Below, piece after piece: positions 58,664-64,000 of a stretch of DNA of 64,000 bases. Positions within the stretch are counted from its first letter, which is position 1, and the number at the start of each line of letters is the position of its first letter. Below the pieces are notes generated by a model that was given only the letters and a program-made list of their open reading frames with translations, did not search any database and was not told where the DNA came from. Made by a program: the position numbers and the translations under genes. Source of the DNA: Salipiger sp. H15 (lineage in GTDB: Bacteria > Pseudomonadota > Alphaproteobacteria > Rhodobacterales > Rhodobacteraceae); assembly GCF_040409955.1 (NCBI RefSeq), contig NZ_CP123384.1:2241501-2305500 (forward strand). The letters run 5' to 3'.

Positions 58664-59961
58664 GGGGGGTCCTCGTCTCTCAGGTTGCGACGGGGATACG
58701 CCAGAGCGGCACAGGGGGCAAGGGTGCAGGAGGCGCAGCCGCCGGGCTGCAACGTCACACCCGCCGCGGTGAAGATCACCCGGCGCCCGCGGGCGAGCTG
58801 GTGGGCGAAAAGATCGGCAAGGACCGCCTGCGCGCGCGCGGCACCGTCGGCCCCGAGCCCGGCGTCCGCCGCGCCGGGGCAGGTCCAGAGCGCGGGGTGG
58901 ATCTCGCGCAGCTGGTCGGTGACGATCCAGCCAAGGCAGTTGCCGATGCGCGCCCGCGCGGCGCTGGGGGCGGTCTCCTCGGCGAGGCGGGCCGCGCACC
59001 AGGCGGCGAAGAGGTTGGCGAGGTGCTGGTCCGGCGCCTCTTCGGGCCAGGCGCGCAGGATGTCGTGCAGCCCGGCGACGAAGAGCTCGGCCTCGACATG
59101 GGCAAATCCCTCGGGATGCCGCGCCAGCACGTCGAGCCAGACCCAGGCATAGCCGCCGAGCCGCCTGGGATCCCCGGTCAGCATCGCGATCCGCCGGGCC
59201 GCCCGGTCGAGCTCGGGCCAGGTGCCGAAGCGGCCCGGCGCGAGATCGAGGCCGTAGGCGCGCAGGTGGTCGGGACAGCCGGGCTCGGCGGCGATGAGCA
59301 CCTCGTAGGCCCCGGCGACGCGCGCCTCGGGCCAGGGTAGCGCGGCGAGCGTGGCGCAGCGGGCGGCGGCCAGCGCCGCGGAGCCGAGCGCGGAGGGATC
59401 ATGCGGGCGCAGGATGAGATGTGCCGTGTCCATGTGCTCGCGCTCGGCCGCCAGGCAGTGCGGAGCGGGCAGGCGGCCCGCGTCGGCCGCGTGCCAGAGC
59501 CGGGCGGCGGCAAGGTGCGCGGCGGCGGCGAGCAGCGCATGCCATGGCGCCTCGGTGGTGGGGCCGAGCGGACCGGCGAAGCCGAGCACCGCCGTCCGCG
59601 CCGCACCGGGATCGCCGCGCGCCACCGCCTCGGCGGCGCGGGTCATGGCGTCCTGCACCGCGCCCTCGCAGAGCAGGCAGGCGGCGGGCGTGCCGCCCGG
59701 CGTCCGGCTGCGCGACAGGTCGGCCTCGCGCAGCGCCTCGGCGAGGCTGCGCCAGCGCTCCTGCCGGGCGAGCATCCGTCCCCGGCCGAGCAGCGCCTCG
59801 CGGGCGGCGGTCTCGGGCGGGGTGTCGCGCACCGGGATCTCGATGGCGCGAGGCGCGGCCCCCTCGGATCGGGGCGCGCCGGACGCACTTCCGGGCGCCC
59901 GGAAGGGGCGCCGGGACAGTCCCGGAAGACGGGGAGGGAAGCGGGATACATCGCGTGTCAT
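58651..59961 (-). CDS. Unknown Rhodobacteraceae-type protein, 436 aa
   Basis: A 436-residue protein with no family I can name. Helix-rich, Ala/Arg-rich. Polar N-terminus ([18 protein letters not shown]), a central helical domain (about 60-330), and a Cys cluster near the C-terminus ([24 protein letters not shown]-x2-C-x4-C). The 3' end overlaps the gatB start by 13 bases, so translation is linked. Codon bias is like neighbours. It may be the unannotated partner of gatB in this family, by position only. ATG 59961 chosen because the upstream frame looks random. Confidence 0.68.
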   Translation of the reverse strand: MTRDVSRFPPRLPGLSRRPFRAPGSASGAPRSEGAAPRAIEIPVRDTPPETAAREALLGRGRMLARQERWRSLAEALREADLSRSRTPGGTPAACLLCEGAVQDAMTRAAEAVARGDPGAARTAVLGFAGPLGPTTEAPWHALLAAAAHLAAARLWHAADAGRLPAPHCLAAEREHMDTAHLILRPHDPSALGSAALAAARCATLAALPWPEARVAGAYEVLIAAEPGCPDHLRAYGLDLAPGRFGTWPELDRAARRIAMLTGDPRRLGGYAWVWLDVLARHPEGFAHVEAELFVAGLHDILRAWPEEAPDQHLANLFAAWCAARLAEETAPSAARARIGNCLGWIVTDQLREIHPALWTCPGAADAGLGADGAARAQAVLADLFAHQLARGRRVIFTAAGVTLQPGGCASCTLAPCAALAYPRRNLRDEDPPCLT

Positions 59962-60183
59962 GGCCGTCAGGCTGGCGCGAGAATCAGGCCGGAATGCGGC
60001 AGACGGTGCCTCTGTCACGGGCGGTTTCGCGGCGTGCAAGGGGCTAATTGTTCAATTTGGAGAGGTGAGCTCTTTAGGAATATATTCAGAGATTCAATTA
60101 CTTCCGGGCCGGGTAGGCGATCCGCCGCGCATAAATTTTCGAAAGACTTGCCGGAATTGTCCGTCGCGGGCAACTTCTGCGCC

Positions 60184-61059
60184 ATGCTGAACCGTTTCAT
60201 TCCAGCCCTCACGGCGTTGATGATCGCGCCGATGGCCCAAGCGAATACCGGCCCTGCACCCGTCACGCAGGCGGCCTTCGCCGTGGCCGCCCCAGCGATC
60301 CCCCGGGTCTCGCCCCACGCGGTCCCCGGTGCCCCGGAGTCGCTCCGAGCCGTGTCCGTGTCGCCGCGCCCGCTGGCCCGGCGCATGACCATTCCCAAGG
60401 CCCGCTGGGGCACGGCCGGAGGCCGCAGCACCTGGTCCCTGGCGGTCCTGTCGTCGCTCCGCGGCCACGCCAACGCACTCCCCGACGTTGTGCCCGCCGA
60501 CATCGACACCTGGTGCCCCGCCTACGAGAGCGGATCGCGCGAACAGCGCGAGGCCTTCTGGCTCGGCCTCGTCTCGGCGCTGGTGAAGCACGAGAGCACG
60601 TTCAAGCCGACTGCCGTCGGCGGAGGCGGCAAGTGGATCGGCCTCATGCAGATCCTGCCCTCGACCGCGCGGCTCTACGGCTGCCAGGCGACCACCGTGG
60701 ACGGTCTCAAGGATCCGCGCGCCAACCTCTCCTGCGGCCTGCGCATCATGGCCCGCACCGTCGCCCGCGACGGCGTGGTCAGCGCCAACATGCGCGGCGT
60801 CGCCGCCGACTGGGGCCCGTTCCATTCCCGTGCCAAGCGCGAGGACATGATGGAATGGACCCGCGCCCAGGCCTATTGCACCGGCCTCGGCCGCTCGCTG
60901 CGCCCCGTCGAGCGCCCGGTGAGCCTGCTGCCCGGCATCATGGCCTCGAACGAGGTCGGCCCGGCGATGCGCCCGCTGGCCCGCACCCGCGCGCTCGATG
61001 CGAGCTACTCGAACACCTTCATCTCGACCCAGGGGCAGCTCCTGGAGAACGACGGCTGA
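60184..61059 (+). CDS. Exported lytic transglycosylase (SLT fold), 291 aa
   Basis: Peptidoglycan glycan-strand cleaving enzyme. Residues 1-20 are a signal peptide (MLNRFIPALTALMIAPMAQA). SLT domain from about residue 125: SALVKHESTFKPTAVGGGGKWIGLMQILPSTARLYG, where the catalytic Glu is in KHESTF. Two Cys (ATTVDGLKDPRANLSCG and AQAYC) suggest a disulfide. Family is the short SLT group. ATG at 60184; the AT-rich stretch before it (60045-60150) is probably the promoter. A strong terminator follows. Confidence 0.9.
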   Translation: MLNRFIPALTALMIAPMAQANTGPAPVTQAAFAVAAPAIPRVSPHAVPGAPESLRAVSVSPRPLARRMTIPKARWGTAGGRSTWSLAVLSSLRGHANALPDVVPADIDTWCPAYESGSREQREAFWLGLVSALVKHESTFKPTAVGGGGKWIGLMQILPSTARLYGCQATTVDGLKDPRANLSCGLRIMARTVARDGVVSANMRGVAADWGPFHSRAKREDMMEWTRAQAYCTGLGRSLRPVERPVSLLPGIMASNEVGPAMRPLARTRALDASYSNTFISTQGQLLENDG

Positions 61060-61086
61060 TCTGCTGAAGATCGTTTCGCAAATTCA

Positions 61087-61116
61087 ACGGGCGGACCCTC
61101 GAAAGGTTCCGCCCGT
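61087..61116 (+). terminator. Intrinsic terminator after the lytic transglycosylase gene
   Basis: ACGGGCGGA (61087-61095) pairs with TCCGCCCGT (61108-61116), followed by CTTCGTTT. It lies 28 bases past the stop and may also act for the convergent SDR gene. Confidence 0.85.
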
Positions 61117-61158
61117 CTTCGTTTCCGTCTTTGCGATGTGGCCTCGGGGAGGGCGCGC

Positions 61159-61899
61159 TCAGCGCCCGCCACCCACGTCGAGGATGCTGCGCGTGACGTA
61201 GCCCGCGCGCTCCGACAGCAGCCACAGGATGCTCTCGGCCACCTCGGTCGCCGTACCGGCGCGGCCCATGGGCGGGGTGTGCCCGATGCGGGCCAGCCGG
61301 TCGGGCTCACCGCCCTTGGCATGGATCGCGGTCTCGATGAGCCCCGGTCGCACCGCGTTCACCCGGATGCCCTCGGCGGCCAGCTCGTCGGCAAGGCCGA
61401 GCGTGAAGGTGTCGATCGCGCCCTTCGAGGCGGCGTAGTCCATGTACTGCCGCGCCGAGCCGAGACGGGCGGCGACGGAGCTGACGTTGACGATGCCGCC
61501 GCCCGCGTGGGCGCGCATGTAGGCCACCGCCTGACGTGCGACCTCGATGGCGCCGAAGACGTTGACCTCGAAGACCCGCCGCACGCGCTCGGGCGTGAGG
61601 TCGGCGAGCGCCCCGGTGGGGGCGACGATCCCGGCGTTGTTCACCAGGTCGAGCGGCCCCGGCGCCAGCGCGGTCAGCTCGGCGAAGAACTCGGCTACCT
61701 GCGCGGGGTCCGACACGTCGGCGCCCAGCACATGCGCCTCGGCGCCCTGCGCGCGGACCTCCGCCGCCACGGCCTCGGCGCCGTCGCGGTCGCGGCCGTA
61801 GTGGACCACCACCCGCTCCCAGCCGCGGGCCGGGGCGAGGCGGCAGCAGGCGGCGCCGATGCCGGCGCTGCCGCCGGTGACCAGCAGCAGCCGGCTCAT
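61159..61899 (-). CDS. SDR-family oxidoreductase, 246 aa
   Basis: Short-chain dehydrogenase/reductase. Nucleotide site TGGSAGIG; NNAG near residue 85; catalytic YxxxK in YMDYAASKG. GGRAGTATEVAESILWLLSERAGYVTRSILDVGGGR at the C-terminus is FabG-like. Cofactor preference cannot be fixed, and Cys residues after TGGSAGIG (GAACCRLA) are unusual. ATG at 61899 overlaps the pepN stop as ATGA, so it is translated with pepN. Substrate unknown. Confidence 0.9.
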   Translation of the reverse strand: MSRLLLVTGGSAGIGAACCRLAPARGWERVVVHYGRDRDGAEAVAAEVRAQGAEAHVLGADVSDPAQVAEFFAELTALAPGPLDLVNNAGIVAPTGALADLTPERVRRVFEVNVFGAIEVARQAVAYMRAHAGGGIVNVSSVAARLGSARQYMDYAASKGAIDTFTLGLADELAAEGIRVNAVRPGLIETAIHAKGGEPDRLARIGHTPPMGRAGTATEVAESILWLLSERAGYVTRSILDVGGGR

Positions 61900-64000
61900 G
61901 ACAGCAGCCGCGTGACCATCTCGGTCACGTCGCGCGAGAGGCCCGGCTTGGCGGCGATCTTCTCGAGCTCGGCCTGCATGAGGCCGCGCCGCGTCACGTC
62001 GTAGCGCTTCCAGGTCTGGAAGGCCGAGCACATGCGCGCTGTGGTCTGCGGGTTCTTCTCGTCGAGCTTGATGAGCCAGTCGGCCAGCAGCCGGTAGCCC
62101 GCGCCGTCGATGCGGTGGAAGCCGGCGTGGTTCATCGCCAGCGCCCCCATCACCGCGCGGAAGCGGTTGGGGTTCTTCCAGTCGAAATCCGGATCCTCGG
62201 TCAGCGCCTTCGCCCGGTCGGCGGTCTCGGCCGGGCCGGAGGCGGCGACCTGCAGGCCGAACCACTTGTCCATCACCAGCCGGTCGCCGTTCCACTGGCT
62301 GCGGAAGCGCGCCAGCGCCTCCTCGCCGACGCCTGCCTGCACGAGGCATCCCAGCGCCGAGAGCTGCAGCGTCATGTTGTCGGCCGCGTCGTACTGCGCC
62401 TGCGCCGCCGCGCCGCCGTCGAGCCGGGTGGTCAGCGCCAGCACCGCGCCGCCAAGCGCGCGCTTGCCGGACTGCTCGGCGTCGGGCTGGTAGGGCTCGG
62501 TGACCTTCGCTTCGTCGGCGAGCTGCGGCAGCAGCTTCGACCAGCGCTCGGCGCGGGTGGTCTTCAGCGTCTCGGCGGCGGCCCAGATCGCGTCGGGGTC
62601 GGGGGTCACGCCGCGCTGGTGCAGCACCTGCGCGAGTTCCGACTGGGTCGGCGTGCCCAGCATCAGCGCCCGGTAGGCCGGGTCGAGCGCGCTGTCGCGG
62701 ATCACCGCCTCGAGCCCGTCGAGCCAGGCGGTGTCGGGCGCGGCGCCCTTGGTCACCATGTCGACGAGGCACTCGCGGGCGAGGTCGCGGTTGGCCTCCC
62801 AGCGGTTGAACGTGTCGGTGTCATGGGCGAGCAGGAAGGCGCGCTCCTCGCGGCTGCTCCTGCGGTCGAGCACCACCGGTGCCGAGAAGCCGCGCAGGAT
62901 CGAGGGTACGGGCTTCGCGCTCAGCCCCTCGAAGGTGAAGCTCTGCTCGGCCTCGGTCAGCTCCAGCACCGTCGTCGGCACCACCTCGTCACCATTGGGC
63001 GAGAGCAGGCCCACGGCCACCGGGATCACCTGCGGCGCCTTGTCGGGCTGGCCGGGGGTGGCGGGCGTGTGCTGGCGCAGGGTCAGCGTGTAGGTGCCGT
63101 CCGCGAAGGCCTCGGAGACACCGAGATGCGGCGTGCCGGCCTGGCTGTACCAGCGCTTGAACTGCGTCAGGTCGCGGCCCGTCGCATCCTCGAAGACCTT
63201 GAGCCAGTCCTCGATCGTCGCCGCGTCGCCGTCGTGCCGGTCGAAGTAGAGATCGAGCGCCTTGGCGTAGGCCTCGTCGCCGACGAGGCGCTTGAGCATG
63301 CCGATCACCTCGGCGCCCTTCTCATAGACGGTGGCGGTGTAGAAGTTGTTGATCTCCTGGAAGCTCTCGGGGCGCACCGGGTGGCTGAGCGGGCCCTGGT
63401 CCTCGGGGAACTGGCGGCCGCGCAGGTCGATCACGTCGGAGATGCGCTTCACCTCCTCGCCGCGCATATCGCTGGTGAACTGCGCGTCGCGGAACACCGT
63501 CAGGCCCTCTTTCAGGCACAGCTGGAACCAGTCGCGGCAGGTGATGCGGTTGCCGGTCCAGTTGTGGAAATACTCGTGCGCGATGATCGCCTCGATGCGC
63601 TCGAAATTGGCGTCGGTGGCGGTCTCGGGCGAGGCGAGCACGGCGGAGGAATTGAAGATGTTCAGCCCCTTGTTCTCCATCGCGCCCATGTTGAAGTCGT
63701 CGACGGCGACGATGTTGAAGATGTCGAGGTCGTACTCGCGGCCGTAGACGTCCTCGTCCCACTTCATCGACTTCTTCAGCGCCTCCATGCCGAAGGCGCA
63801 CTTGCCCTCGTCGCCGGGGCGCACCCAGAGGTTCAGTTCGACCTCGCGGCCCGACATGGTGGTGAAGCTGCCGGGGTGGTTCACCAGATCCCCGGCGACC
63901 AGCGCGAAGAGATACGCGGGCTTCGGCCAGGGATCGTGCCACTCGGCCCAGCCCTCTCCGGAGCCCTGCGGGTTGCCGTTCGACAGCTTGACCGCCTCGG
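61896..64000 (-). CDS. pepN: Aminopeptidase N (M1), N-terminal part cut by window edge
   Basis: Zinc aminopeptidase of the PepN/M1 type. The zinc motif is HEYFHNWTGN, HExxH followed by the distal Glu in LCLKEG. The C-terminal helical domain of PepN follows (to LSRDVTEMVTRLLS). The reading frame is open to the right edge (LSNGNPQGSGEGWAEWHDPW at the edge), so the true start lies outside. At least 700 residues are in the window. The SDR gene overlaps the stop (ATGA). Substrate is peptide N-termini. Confidence 0.94.
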   Translation of the reverse strand, partial: EAVKLSNGNPQGSGEGWAEWHDPWPKPAYLFALVAGDLVNHPGSFTTMSGREVELNLWVRPGDEGKCAFGMEALKKSMKWDEDVYGREYDLDIFNIVAVDDFNMGAMENKGLNIFNSSAVLASPETATDANFERIEAIIAHEYFHNWTGNRITCRDWFQLCLKEGLTVFRDAQFTSDMRGEEVKRISDVIDLRGRQFPEDQGPLSHPVRPESFQEINNFYTATVYEKGAEVIGMLKRLVGDEAYAKALDLYFDRHDGDAATIEDWLKVFEDATGRDLTQFKRWYSQAGTPHLGVSEAFADGTYTLTLRQHTPATPGQPDKAPQVIPVAVGLLSPNGDEVVPTTVLELTEAEQSFTFEGLSAKPVPSILRGFSAPVVLDRRSSREERAFLLAHDTDTFNRWEANRDLARECLVDMVTKGAAPDTAWLDGLEAVIRDSALDPAYRALMLGTPTQSELAQVLHQRGVTPDPDAIWAAAETLKTTRAERWSKLLPQLADEAKVTEPYQPDAEQSGKRALGGAVLALTTRLDGGAAAQAQYDAADNMTLQLSALGCLVQAGVGEEALARFRSQWNGDRLVMDKWFGLQVAASGPAETADRAKALTEDPDFDWKNPNRFRAVMGALAMNHAGFHRIDGAGYRLLADWLIKLDEKNPQTTARMCSAFQTWKRYDVTRRGLMQAELEKIAAKPGLSRDVTEMVTRLLS

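Noticed and set aside
1..64000. CRISPR arrays, transposases, integrases, prophage genes, tRNA or rRNA
   Set aside because: None could be supported on either strand.

Overview
The window is GC-rich chromosomal DNA, and its gene content points to a Rhodobacteraceae (Roseobacter-group) alphaproteobacterium. The evidence is an aerobic-type CobS/CobT pair with a J-domain protein and BolA nearby, a SUV3-like helicase, S4 protein, FdxA and CarD in series, a ligase-associated exonuclease with its ATP-dependent DNA ligase, FolE2, a SAM-II riboswitch before metZ, and an FNR-type TTGAT-N4-ATCAA box. I assign the family with good confidence and the genus not at all. I see no rRNA, tRNA, CRISPR array, transposase, phage or plasmid genes. 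Coding density is high, and most genes are housekeeping or stress genes in short co-directional runs.

Layout. 1-5600: start of thrS (cut by the window edge), an amidohydrolase, a Tag-like glycosylase, the divergent argP/argO-type regulator and exporter pair, and a DMT transporter. 5600-12600: secreted nuclease, YdcH with an FNR box, glutathione peroxidase, DksA-like zinc finger, PepF and a large Orn/Lys/Arg decarboxylase. 12600-16500: a co-directional run (SCP2, alpha/beta hydrolase, exonuclease, DNA ligase). 16500-21900: TPR protein, SUV3-like helicase with an RG-rich tail, S4 protein, FdxA, CarD. 21900-30000: NDH-2, Kef-type antiporter, SAM-II riboswitch and metZ, folE2, a DUF1127-like protein, TrkH.

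30000-34400 is an ECF42-type sigma factor module: sigma factor, YciI/DGPF protein, SRPBCC, DoxX, two VOC proteins and a GST, all on the minus strand. A promoter-like element matching the reported ECF42 consensus lies just before the YciI gene. 34400-42600: FAD-linked oxidase, ClC protein, Ohr/OhrR with two operator-like palindromes, RidA, DUF427 and an M24 aminopeptidase. 42600-50400: cobT, a secreted protein, a racemase-fold protein lacking both usual cysteines, cobS, a second ECF sigma with an RskA-like anti-sigma, a 426-base gap with a 14-bp hairpin and an EcfG-like promoter, a Tat-exported MsrB, a 334-base gap with serial hairpins, a J-domain protein and BolA.

50400-64000: DUF4177-like protein, BenE, a CobW-family GTPase behind a Zur-like box, a carboxymuconolactone-decarboxylase/TetR pair sharing three near-identical 18-bp operators, OpgG, GatB, an unknown Rhodobacteraceae-type protein, a secreted lytic transglycosylase, an SDR and pepN (cut by the right edge).

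The strongest leads are regulatory: the ECF42 promoter, the triple TetR operator, the SAM-II element followed by a terminator-like hairpin, and the two structured non-coding gaps around msrB. No clearly new multi-gene system is evident.
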